A stretch of DNA of 64,000 nt from Sulfuricurvum sp. GTDB taxonomy: Bacteria > Campylobacterota > Campylobacteria > Campylobacterales > Sulfurimonadaceae. Of the stretch, positions 8,474-15,469 are shown piece after piece; the stretch's first letter is position 1, and the number at the start of each line of letters is the position of its first letter. The stretch lies in the NCBI GenBank assembly GCA_028710885.1, contig JAQTTG010000002.1, positions 1 to 64,000 of the forward strand, written 5' to 3'. The notes beneath the pieces were generated by a model that was not told the origin of the DNA, searched no databases, and saw only the letters and a program-made list of their open reading frames with translations. A program made the translations under genes and the position numbers.

Positions 8474-8833
8474 ATGTTTTTGCATAAACAAATCGACACT
8501 ATCGAATCTGCACCACAAAAAGCAGGTCGTGGCGTGAGTATGAAAATGCTCCTCTCGCCCGATGAATCTCCCCATTTTGCAATGCGTAACTTTACGATCG
8601 ATGCGGGTGGGTATATGCCACTGCATACCAATACAGTCGAACACGAACAATACGTTCTGGGTGGTCGGGCAAAAGTAATCATTGGGGATAAAACAATAGA
8701 AGCGGGAGCAGGAGATGTGTTACTGATCCCAGCAGGAGTACCGCATAGTTATGAGACTATCGGTGAGGAAACGTACAGTTTTTTGTGTCTCGTTCCCAAG
8801 GGAGTGGACGTTATCGAAGTATTGTCGTGCTAA
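8474..8833 (+). CDS. Cupin-domain protein
   Basis: A 119-residue single-domain cupin. The metal-binding motif 1 is visible as PLHTNTVEHEQYVLGG (His, His and Glu near residues 52-60), and motif 2 as LIPAGVPHSYE near residue 85. Such small cupins bind a divalent metal; the substrate cannot be predicted. GAGG lies about 8 nt before the ATG. It is convergent with the tiny lipoprotein gene, with a shared inverted repeat between them. Confidence 0.87.
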   Translation: MFLHKQIDTIESAPQKAGRGVSMKMLLSPDESPHFAMRNFTIDAGGYMPLHTNTVEHEQYVLGGRAKVIIGDKTIEAGAGDVLLIPAGVPHSYETIGEETYSFLCLVPKGVDVIEVLSC

Positions 8834-8841
8834 ATGGGTTT

Positions 8842-8862
8842 CGGGACTAATTATTTGTCCCG
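8842..8862. terminator. Inverted repeat between convergent genes
   Basis: CGGGAC and GTCCCG flank a 9-nt loop in the short space between the cupin stop codon and the convergent lipoprotein gene, overlapping the latter's stop codon. It could terminate both transcripts, but neither side has a T-run. Confidence 0.4.
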
Positions 8863-8978
8863 CGAACAACACGTTTAACGTCATCGATACCATCACCTAC
8901 GCCATTACTAAACTCTTTTGCAGTGCATCCGCCCAAAATAAACATTGCCATTACAAACATAATTCCTAAACGTATCAT
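8847..8978 (-). CDS. Entericidin-like small lipoprotein
   Basis: A 43-residue reading frame starting ATG with AGGAG 5 nt upstream. It has the basic-hydrophobic start MIRLGIMFVMAMF and the lipobox ILGGC (lipidated Cys18). The 26-residue mature peptide contains GVGDGIDDVKRVVRG, resembling the G-x-G-[DE]-x-I core of EcnA/EcnB entericidins. A TATAAT box lies at 9005-9010 on the same strand. The lipoprotein call is firm; the entericidin link is by resemblance only. Confidence 0.78.
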   Translation of the reverse strand: MIRLGIMFVMAMFILGGCTAKEFSNGVGDGIDDVKRVVRGTNN

Positions 8979-9004
8979 CTATTCTCCTAATTATTAATAA
9001 TGCA

Positions 9005-9010
9005 ATTATA
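9005..9010 (-). promoter_or_regulatory. -10 box of the small lipoprotein gene
   Basis: TATAAT on the minus strand, 27 nt upstream of the lipoprotein ATG, with no recognisable -35. It gives a leader of about 20 nt containing the AGGAG ribosome site. Confidence 0.5.
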
Positions 9011-9062
9011 ACAATGTTACCGTTCATCTTGTGTTTATAAACGATTTAGATATCATTGCGCT

Positions 9063-9695
9063 ATGAAAACACAGATCCTTTTTGACAACGACGGAGTTCT
9101 CGTCGATACCGAGCATTGGTACTATACCGCCAGTGCGGAGATACTCCTCTCCAAGGGATTTCATCTGAGCGAAGATCGCTACCGTGAGATTATGATCGCA
9201 GGAGAGAGTGCCTTTTTGATCGCCGAAGAGACGGGAATACCGATCCATGAAACCGACAAATGGCGCAATGAGCGAAATGAACGCTATCAGCACTACCTCC
9301 GCACCGAAGAGATCACCATCACAGGGGCTAAAGAGGTGTTGGCAGAACTCTCGGAGCGTTATCGTATGGGGATCGTCACCTCAGCGTTACGGTGCGATTT
9401 CGACCTCATCCACGCCACGCGCGGGATAACCGATTACATGGATTTTACTCTGTGCAGCGGCGAGTACCCTCGCGCCAAGCCCTACCCTGATCCCTATCTG
9501 TTAGGACTGGAACGTCTAGGCGGTGAGAAACATGAGACGATCATCGTCGAGGATTCGGAGCGGGGATTGCGCTCTGCCGTCGCGGCGGGAATCGAGTGTG
9601 TCATCGTCCATAACCGCTTTACCGAAAGCCACGATTTCAGCACGGCAACCCATCGGATACAAACGCTCGAAGAGCTACTAACACTACTACATTAA
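9063..9695 (+). CDS. HAD-superfamily phosphatase
   Basis: A 210-residue HAD hydrolase of the phosphoglycolate phosphatase/beta-phosphoglucomutase type (subfamily I alpha cap). Motif I is FDNDGVLVDTE at the N-terminus (nucleophile Asp8 and Asp10), motif II is IVTSALRCDF, motif III is the Lys in RAKPYPDPY and motif IV is VEDSERGLRSA. The substrate cannot be assigned. It is GC-richer than its surroundings. The YwbE-type gene follows after 10 nt and is likely cotranscribed. Confidence 0.9.
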   Translation: MKTQILFDNDGVLVDTEHWYYTASAEILLSKGFHLSEDRYREIMIAGESAFLIAEETGIPIHETDKWRNERNERYQHYLRTEEITITGAKEVLAELSERYRMGIVTSALRCDFDLIHATRGITDYMDFTLCSGEYPRAKPYPDPYLLGLERLGGEKHETIIVEDSERGLRSAVAAGIECVIVHNRFTESHDFSTATHRIQTLEELLTLLH

Positions 9696-9705
9696 AGGAC
9701 TAAAG

Positions 9706-9897
9706 ATGGACGGAAAAGAACGCAAAAATATCATGTCGGGCAAACGGGTGAGCATCGTCCTCAAAGAGGATCAGAGAACGGGGAAACTAACGGAGGGGAT
9801 CGTCCGCGACATCCTCACCAAATCACCGAATCATCCGCACGGGATCAAAGTACGGCTTATGAGCGGGGAAGTGGGACGAGTTAAAGAGGTGTTTTGA
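9706..9897 (+). CDS. YwbE family protein
   Basis: A 63-residue protein with the YwbE (DUF2196) pattern: KRVSIVLKEDQRTGKLTEG followed by ILTKSPNHPHGIKVRL and GEVGRVKEV. Length matches Bacillus YwbE. It looks like one small beta-barrel; the function is unknown. AAAGGA lies about 7 nt before the ATG. Confidence 0.88.
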   Translation: MDGKERKNIMSGKRVSIVLKEDQRTGKLTEGIVRDILTKSPNHPHGIKVRLMSGEVGRVKEVF

Positions 9898-9917
9898 AGA
9901 ACTTCATTCTTTTTATA

Positions 9918-11111
9918 TCATGTTTTAAATATTGAAGGATACAAATCGTTTATGAAAACGATATGTCCTTTTTGAGGAAGTAATTTGTCTATCAAGAAAG
10001 TATCCAAAGCCCCATAAACACTCCCACCAAATGGAAGCAAATCCATTCCAACTCCAATGCCCCATCTTATTGTTTTTCCGGATGTTGAATTAACTAAAGA
10101 AGCCATTTTTTCTCTATAATTATTTATCTCATCACTAATTTCATCATCATTTAGGCTATCAGTTTGCTTTAACCACATTCTAAACAATTTACATTCGTTA
10201 CTTTGTCGTATTTCAAGTAATTTTTCAACATCAATGCTACCAATAGTATCAATCTTTGGAAAATCTTTAATCTCCAATATTCTTTGCATTTGACACTCTG
10301 TTTTTTGAGGTGACAAATCTCTTTCTAAGAAAGCCAACTTATCTTCAAATAAAGGAATCTCATTTCCCATAAAACCTGATAATGCATTATGAAACTTCAT
10401 TTCTTCTATTTTTTGATTCAAAGTTCCAATACTTAATAATGATGTTTCGATAACTTTATGCGTATTTTCTTTATTTAAACCAAACTTACTTTCAATATTA
10501 CTTTCAACCAAAAAATCATCTTCACTAAGCTGATGCACAGTAACGTCAAGTTGTTTTGATATATTCTCAAAGCCATATATTTTCATTAAAGCTCTGCTAA
10601 GATGTTTTTTCACTATTTCTTTTCTAAGAATTTCAGATTTCATCTGTTCAATCGATTTATTTCCAAAATCATTAGGCAAACGAGTTAAGTTATCTATAAT
10701 AGAATGCTTAAGTTTGATTTTTTGTTTTGTTGAAATTTTTGGAATTTCATCAGTAATCTTCAAACAATCGCTTACATATTTTTTATCATCAGCAGATTTT
10801 ATAGATGAAAAAGAAAATGATCCAAGTGGCAAAATTTCTCTGCCCTGATTATGACGTAAAAATGTTTGACCAATTTGTCCAATTGAATTTGCTGTAGCTT
10901 GAATTTTAAATATATTTGCATCGAGTAGTTTTATTAAACCTTCGTAACCAAAACAATCAATTAAATATGGAATTTCTTTTAACCGTATCGAATCAAGTAT
11001 ATAAGTCTCAAATAACAACAGTCGTTGCAAGAAAACGTCGAAATCAAAGCGAATGGAATTTTGATCGATCAATTCCGCACTACGCGCAATTAATCTATTT
11101 TGTATATCCAA
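9918..11111 (-). CDS. Unknown AT-rich accessory protein
   Basis: A 397-residue protein I do not recognise. It is Ile/Lys/Leu/Asn-rich and mostly helical in appearance. Near the C-terminus (about residues 345-385) a Gly-rich hydrophobic stretch, WGIGVGMDLLPFGG then GALDTFLIDKLL, could insert into or lie on a membrane, and the tail is HIVFINDLYPSIFKT. No nuclease, ATPase or binding motif is evident. The start is TTG with GAGG about 6 nt upstream. Hand counts give 16/60 and 20/60 G+C in two stretches of the gene against 29/60 in the neighbouring magIII, suggesting acquisition. No mobile-element genes flank it. Confidence 0.8.
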   Translation of the reverse strand: MDIQNRLIARSAELIDQNSIRFDFDVFLQRLLLFETYILDSIRLKEIPYLIDCFGYEGLIKLLDANIFKIQATANSIGQIGQTFLRHNQGREILPLGSFSFSSIKSADDKKYVSDCLKITDEIPKISTKQKIKLKHSIIDNLTRLPNDFGNKSIEQMKSEILRKEIVKKHLSRALMKIYGFENISKQLDVTVHQLSEDDFLVESNIESKFGLNKENTHKVIETSLLSIGTLNQKIEEMKFHNALSGFMGNEIPLFEDKLAFLERDLSPQKTECQMQRILEIKDFPKIDTIGSIDVEKLLEIRQSNECKLFRMWLKQTDSLNDDEISDEINNYREKMASLVNSTSGKTIRWGIGVGMDLLPFGGSVYGALDTFLIDKLLPQKGHIVFINDLYPSIFKT

Positions 11112-11196
11112 TTTAAGCCTCTATTCATTGTCAGTTTTCAGTTTAATGTTCAATTATATCGAAAATGACAGTCATAATAAAAAAACAATTCAAAAG

Positions 11197-11847
11197 TCAA
11201 ATAATTGAGCTAATCCGCTCGATATTCACCACTTTCCCCCGACTATTCCTCTTCACATACTCCACAATCATCCCATGAAACCGCGCAAACGCGGCAGGGA
11301 GTTGAACCGTATCGAAATAGCCTCGTATCCCCGCTTCGCACCACTCCTGCAGCTCATCATAGCTCTCAAACTCATATCCAAACGCGTTTAACAATCGCGC
11401 AGTATAGGCATCGACAACCATAGCTGGACGAGCACACGCATAACAGAGGATACTATCTGCCGTCTCGGGACCGATTCCCTTTTGCGATAAGAGCCATTCA
11501 CGATCAACAGCGAGGGCAAAACTCTCGAAATCGCCATACTCGTCGATCATATTGTGCGAAAGGCGGATGAGATTAGACGCTTTGGCTTTGAACAACCCGC
11601 TCGGACGGATCAGCTCCATCAGGATTTCGCTATGCGTTTTGGCGAGGAGATCGGGGGCTAAAATCTCCGTATTTCGGAGATTATCGAGAGAGATTTGAAC
11701 TCTCTCCCACTGGGTGTTTTGGGTCAAAATTGAGCCGACGACGACTTCAAAGGTTCCATACGCAGGCCACCACAGCGGCGGAGAGTTTTCGAGAAGTTTC
11801 AGTTTTTCGAGTGCGCTAAAGAGTTCAAATGAATCGGAAAGTTCCAT
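11197..11847 (-). CDS. magIII: 3-methyladenine DNA glycosylase, MagIII type
   Basis: A 216-residue member of the endonuclease III superfamily that removes alkylated adenine in base-excision repair. It resembles Helicobacter MagIII throughout: PLWWPAYGTFEVVVGSILTQNTQW, then REWLLSQKGIGPETADSILCY (the helix-hairpin-helix), then VVDAYTARLL. The residues after the hairpin carry the catalytic Asp (VVDAYT). The C-terminal FCL cluster of EndoIII is absent, as in MagIII. It directly follows the ymdB-type gene with no gap. Confidence 0.88.
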   Translation of the reverse strand: MELSDSFELFSALEKLKLLENSPPLWWPAYGTFEVVVGSILTQNTQWERVQISLDNLRNTEILAPDLLAKTHSEILMELIRPSGLFKAKASNLIRLSHNMIDEYGDFESFALAVDREWLLSQKGIGPETADSILCYACARPAMVVDAYTARLLNAFGYEFESYDELQEWCEAGIRGYFDTVQLPAAFARFHGMIVEYVKRNSRGKVVNIERISSII

Positions 11848-12657
11848 TTATTCCTCTACCCATGCATCAGTGCGAAATACCCGTCCGTCATCGAAAATTT
11901 TGAGCTTGAAAGCATCGGTGCATTGCCCCTCTTCGAGGTTCATAATAGCGATTTGGAGGATTTTTCGGCATTTTTCGGGAACTTCAAATCGTCCCGACAC
12001 TCCTGTGATAAAGCGCTCCAACGGAACTCTCGAGTCCATTCCGATCACGTTGTCACGGCAACCGCTCAAACCGATATCACTCATATAGGCTGTCCCGTTT
12101 GCGATCTGAAAATCATCACTCCCCACATGGGTATGAGTTCCGATAATCCCGCTCACTTCGCCCGCGAGCAACATCAGCATAGCGCGCTTTTCGCTCGATG
12201 CTTCGGCATGAAAATCGAGGAAGATATGGTTGATTCCCTCATTTTTGAGACTTGCCACACTGTCGCGGGCGCATCGGAATGCATTATCGACGTAGGGCAT
12301 ACCATAGTGCCCCATGATGTTCAGGACAGCGAGTTTCTCCCCCGCCACATCAAAGACACGACATCCCGTCCCTTTGACGCCCTCAGGGTAGTTATGTGGA
12401 CGCAAAAGCGGCAAAGACTCCAACAACGGTTCGATCTCTTTTTTGTCCCAAGTGTGGTTTCCGCCGCTCATGCAGTCGATCCCCATCTCAAAAAGTTCCT
12501 TGGCATTTTTCATCGTCACACCAAATCCGTGAGAGGCATTTTCGTAGTTGGCGATAACGAAATCGATCTCGTGTTCACGCCGAAGCTTCTTTAAATGCTC
12601 TTTGATCATCATCCGTCCCGGACGACCGACAATATCGCCTATAAACGCTATTTTCAC
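11848..12657 (-). CDS. ymdB: YmdB-type metallophosphoesterase
   Basis: A 269-residue protein of the TIGR00282/YmdB family. Metal ligands are visible in FIGDIVGRPGR, ANYENASHGFG, SGGNHTWDKKE and FLDFHAEASSEK, followed by GTHTHVGSDD. Bacillus YmdB hydrolyses 2',3'-cyclic nucleotides and affects RNase Y and biofilm; the role here is inferred only. It starts at GTG in a GTGA overlap with the preceding membrane-protein gene, implying coupling. Confidence 0.9.
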   Translation of the reverse strand: MKIAFIGDIVGRPGRMMIKEHLKKLRREHEIDFVIANYENASHGFGVTMKNAKELFEMGIDCMSGGNHTWDKKEIEPLLESLPLLRPHNYPEGVKGTGCRVFDVAGEKLAVLNIMGHYGMPYVDNAFRCARDSVASLKNEGINHIFLDFHAEASSEKRAMLMLLAGEVSGIIGTHTHVGSDDFQIANGTAYMSDIGLSGCRDNVIGMDSRVPLERFITGVSGRFEVPEKCRKILQIAIMNLEEGQCTDAFKLKIFDDGRVFRTDAWVEE

Positions 12658-13235
12658 TCTTTCACCTCTGTAAGTTCTTTTCTCAATGCTTCATTCCCCT
12701 GCCGATAGTTCATACTGTCACCATACTCAAAAAAATTCTGATAACGCGAATGGATATTCTTGACCCGTGATGCGTGGCGTATCGGACACCAGTATTGCTC
12801 AGTACGGGCAGCGATCTCGGAGATATACCCCATCAGCCCGTTAAAATAACTGCAATAAAGACAATTAATTTTTTCGATAATGTTTAAATACCCCAAACGG
12901 TGACGATCTACGATGATATAATCACTCCGTTTGACTTTGGCAATCTTGTAAATCGGAAAACAGACCCACTGATAAACACTAACAAATCCATCCAAAATGA
13001 ATGCAGGAATCAAAATAGCATAAATAACCGGAGCACTCAACAAATGCAAAATCGGTGTTGTCACCAAATAGCGAAAAAGTCCCTGACGATCTTTTCGATA
13101 GGATGCAAGCAACTCTTCACGTTTTTTGGTGATTTCGCAGGTAAACTTTTCATACTCATGATGGAGTTCCGCCTCCAACTCCGATTCAAGCGCTTTGATC
13201 CGGACTATAAGTTCGTCAATCTTTTGATGTTCCAT
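12654..13235 (-). CDS. Conserved membrane protein with coiled coil
   Basis: A 193-residue protein without a known domain name. Residues 1-45 form a charged coiled coil (IDELIVRIKALESELEAEL). Two hydrophobic segments follow (about 53-75 and 78-97), then a C-terminal half with paired Cys (CLYC) and WCPIRHASRVKNIHSRYQ. AAAGG lies 6 nt before the ATG. It overlaps the ymdB-type gene by 4 nt and heads the operon with ymdB and magIII. I recall similar hypothetical proteins across Proteobacteria; no role is known. Confidence 0.78.
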   Translation of the reverse strand: MEHQKIDELIVRIKALESELEAELHHEYEKFTCEITKKREELLASYRKDRQGLFRYLVTTPILHLLSAPVIYAILIPAFILDGFVSVYQWVCFPIYKIAKVKRSDYIIVDRHRLGYLNIIEKINCLYCSYFNGLMGYISEIAARTEQYWCPIRHASRVKNIHSRYQNFFEYGDSMNYRQGNEALRKELTEVKE

Positions 13236-13269
13236 CCCGAACCTTTTTTGGCGTTCTATTTAATGAAAC

Positions 13270-13275
13270 TATACT
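13270..13275 (+). promoter_or_regulatory. -10 box just before the metallopeptidase
   Basis: TATACT ends 10 nt before ATG 13286, so transcription would begin at about 13282 and leave almost no leader. No ribosome site is visible. Confidence 0.4.
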
Positions 13276-13285
13276 ACAATTGCAT

Positions 13286-13822
13286 ATGCACACGCTTAAA
13301 TATCTAATGCACTATACCCCAGAGATTCGTCATCAGGTTCAAGATCTTATTACTGATAATATATTGGGAAAACATCTGCTAACCAAATATCCGCATATTC
13401 ACCCCTATATCAGTGATAAAACGCTCTATGATTACGTCATGGAGATCAAAAACACTCACTTTCGAAACTCTGATCCGATCTCTAAAGTCCTCTACGATAC
13501 CAAAATTCGTGATCTGAATTCCGCGCTTGGAACACATACCTTTGTCTCACGGGTACAAGGGGGGAAATTAAAAGCCAAAAACGAGATTCGGATTTCCCAT
13601 TTCTTTAAAAAAGTGCCTGAACCGTTTTTACGGATGATCGTAACGCATGAGTTGGCTCACCTCAAAGAAAAAGAGCATAATAAAGCTTTTTATAAACTCT
13701 GTACTCATATCGAACCATCTTATCATCAGCTCGAATTTGATGTACGCCTATATCTAACCTATACTGATCTTTTCGGAACTCTTTACGAATCTTCTCTGAG
13801 TAATTCTACTAAAACCTCATAG
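13286..13822 (+). CDS. YgjP-like metallopeptidase
   Basis: About 178 residues with the zinc-protease motif THELAHLKEKEHNKAFY near residue 122, the signature of the YgjP/DUF45 (M48-like) family. The third ligand is provided by the second HNKAF half. There is no signal peptide, so it is cytoplasmic; its substrate is unknown. The frame is also open from TTG 13280. I prefer ATG 13286, though ATG 13307 is possible; none has a ribosome site. The 3' end overlaps the convergent rlmC gene by 40 nt. Confidence 0.85.
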   Translation: MHTLKYLMHYTPEIRHQVQDLITDNILGKHLLTKYPHIHPYISDKTLYDYVMEIKNTHFRNSDPISKVLYDTKIRDLNSALGTHTFVSRVQGGKLKAKNEIRISHFFKKVPEPFLRMIVTHELAHLKEKEHNKAFYKLCTHIEPSYHQLEFDVRLYLTYTDLFGTLYESSLSNSTKTS

Positions 13823-14907
13823 TGCGCCGTATGAGGGAACATATCGAAAAGCTCTACCCGATGAAGAGCATATCCACTCAAAACTTCTAAATCTTTTACC
13901 AATGTTACGGCATTGCAACTCGAATAGATAATTCTATCAGGGGCGATTCTCATCAGCCATTTGGATAACTGTTCCCCAAGTCCTCTACGTGGTGGATTGA
14001 CAATCACAACATCCGGTTTAGCTCCCGCATTTGCTCCGAAACTCGCCGCATCTAGTGATTCAAAACGGATATTTGCCATTTCAAGCTGTGTTGCAGAATC
14101 ACGGGCACATGCAATTGCCTCAGCTTCTATTTCAATACCGATAATTTCACGTTCGGGAGTAGCACAATGCAATGCAAATCCCCCTACTCCGCAAAAGAGA
14201 TCCCAAATACGCGTCGGTTTTGACTCACTTACCCATTCACTCGCGGTGTGATAAAGTTTTTCGGCTACATCCGGATTTGTCTGAAAAAAACTTTTAGGTC
14301 TTATATAAAGAGGAATACTGTTTAGGCGTTCTTCTAAGCGCGTTTGTTCAGTGAGAAAAATCTCTTCTTCACCTTCTAAAATAGCCATATGTACCGGTTG
14401 TATATTGACTGTAACAACCTTGAGCTCCGGTGAACGGGACATCAATATATGCAAAGATTTTTCAAGACGTGAAATAATTCCGTGTGAGCGGAGGATAAAA
14501 CGGAGCATCATGGTTCCGTTTGACTTGCTTCGTGTGAGGAGGACGAATTTCAACTCACCTTTTTTCTGTTTGATATCGTAAGCTTTAACCCCTAATTCTC
14601 TCAACCAAAGTTGCACATTTTCCAGAACATGCTGCATACTGATATCATACAGAGGACATTTGATCAAACTAATATCTTCAGAAAGTCCCAATATGACCCC
14701 ATCAAGAGAAGGGGTAGCTACCATTTTTGCTTTATTGCGAAATCCGCGCAGAGGTGAAGTTGCAGGTTTTAAATACGTATGAGGATGAAACGGTTTTAAA
14801 AGAGCCTGTAAATGATCCGTTTTAAGTTTCAATTGTTCGGCGTAATGATAATCGATCCAAGAGCACGAACGACATTGATAGGTATCGAAGTAACTGCAAA
14901 AACTCAT
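13783..14907 (-). CDS. rlmC: 23S rRNA (uracil-C5)-methyltransferase RlmC
   Basis: A 374-residue SAM-dependent methyltransferase that targets U747 of 23S rRNA in Escherichia coli. Iron-sulfur ligands are Cys4, Cys12, Cys15 and Cys84. The SAM-site motif is WDLFCGVGGFALHCA, with VNPPRRG and the catalytic YSSCN near the C-terminus. Similarity to E. coli RlmC (375 residues), as I recall it, is strong along the whole length (GFRNKAKMV, VITVNIQPVHMAI-like, LFDMFPHTAHYEVL). It overlaps the upstream CZB gene by 4 nt. Confidence 0.93.
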   Translation of the reverse strand: MSFCSYFDTYQCRSCSWIDYHYAEQLKLKTDHLQALLKPFHPHTYLKPATSPLRGFRNKAKMVATPSLDGVILGLSEDISLIKCPLYDISMQHVLENVQLWLRELGVKAYDIKQKKGELKFVLLTRSKSNGTMMLRFILRSHGIISRLEKSLHILMSRSPELKVVTVNIQPVHMAILEGEEEIFLTEQTRLEERLNSIPLYIRPKSFFQTNPDVAEKLYHTASEWVSESKPTRIWDLFCGVGGFALHCATPEREIIGIEIEAEAIACARDSATQLEMANIRFESLDAASFGANAGAKPDVVIVNPPRRGLGEQLSKWLMRIAPDRIIYSSCNAVTLVKDLEVLSGYALHRVELFDMFPHTAHYEVLVELLREDS

Positions 14908-15374
14908 TTGGATACGGCTACACTCGCATCAAATGAACTCTGAGGGATAGCATAAAGACGTCGTTCAAGTTTACCGATTTGGAGTAAAACTTCTTCGGAA
15001 GAAGCCTGTAATTTTATAAAATATTCTTTTGCCATCTCTTTTTCTAGATCGCTTATTTTCTTTTTTGAACTAAATATTTTAGAGAAAAATGATTTATCTT
15101 TATCAGAAAAATAGATTTTAAAAATTTTCATATAATGATCATGCAATGCAAAATGAGCTTTTTCGATATCAACTAAACTTCCCATATTTCCAAGTGCATT
15201 GAGCTTTTGACCTTCTCCATAAAACCATTGCCCAAAAGCACAATCGGTACAATTTAACGGAATTGCTGATTCATCAACAGGCAACCCTTCGATCAATGAT
15301 TTGGCACGCTGTACCCATTTAACGTGAGCTTTTTTTGCTTCTCCCAATAACTTCAATGTTACTGCTTTATCCAT
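14904..15374 (-). CDS. CZB-domain zinc-sensing protein
   Basis: About 156 residues with a stand-alone chemoreceptor zinc-binding (CZB) domain. Ligands, numbered from the upstream ATG 15377, are His18 (AHVKW), Cys46 (CAFGQWFYGEG) and His75/His79 (KAHFALHDHY). The C-terminal half is helical and charged. In other proteins CZB domains tune chemotaxis receptors or diguanylate cyclases by zinc binding; here no output domain is attached. GAGGGA lies 5 nt before ATG 15374, favouring it over ATG 15377. TATAAT is found at 15400-15405. It is cotranscribed with rlmC. Confidence 0.85.
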   Translation of the reverse strand: MDKAVTLKLLGEAKKAHVKWVQRAKSLIEGLPVDESAIPLNCTDCAFGQWFYGEGQKLNALGNMGSLVDIEKAHFALHDHYMKIFKIYFSDKDKSFFSKIFSSKKKISDLEKEMAKEYFIKLQASSEEVLLQIGKLERRLYAIPQSSFDASVAVSK

Positions 15375-15399
15375 CATTTTCCCTCAGACTAATTACACG

Positions 15400-15405
15400 A
15401 TTATA
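15400..15405 (-). promoter_or_regulatory. -10 box of the CZB-rlmC operon
   Basis: TATAAT on the minus strand 26 nt before the start codon, without a -35. It also separates this operon from the end of mfd, 65 nt beyond. Confidence 0.55.
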
Positions 15406-15469
15406 CCATTTTCCTATAAGAAAATACGATTTTACCGGTATTTACTCCCTATTAACTTATATAATATTA

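Noticed and set aside
11129-11170. Imperfect dyad TGTCA-TTTTC/GAAAA-TGACA between magIII and the unknown gene
   Set aside because: The stem is short and bulged in AT-rich DNA with no T-tail; it is not strong enough to call a terminator or operator.
9898-11196. Insertion sequence or prophage fragment around the unknown AT-rich gene
   Set aside because: No transposase, integrase, terminal inverted repeat or target duplication could be seen at its edges.
11923-12594. A 223-codon open frame on the plus strand opposite the ymdB-type gene
   Set aside because: It is fully antisense to a well-supported conserved gene, has no recognisable domain and looks like a codon-bias shadow.
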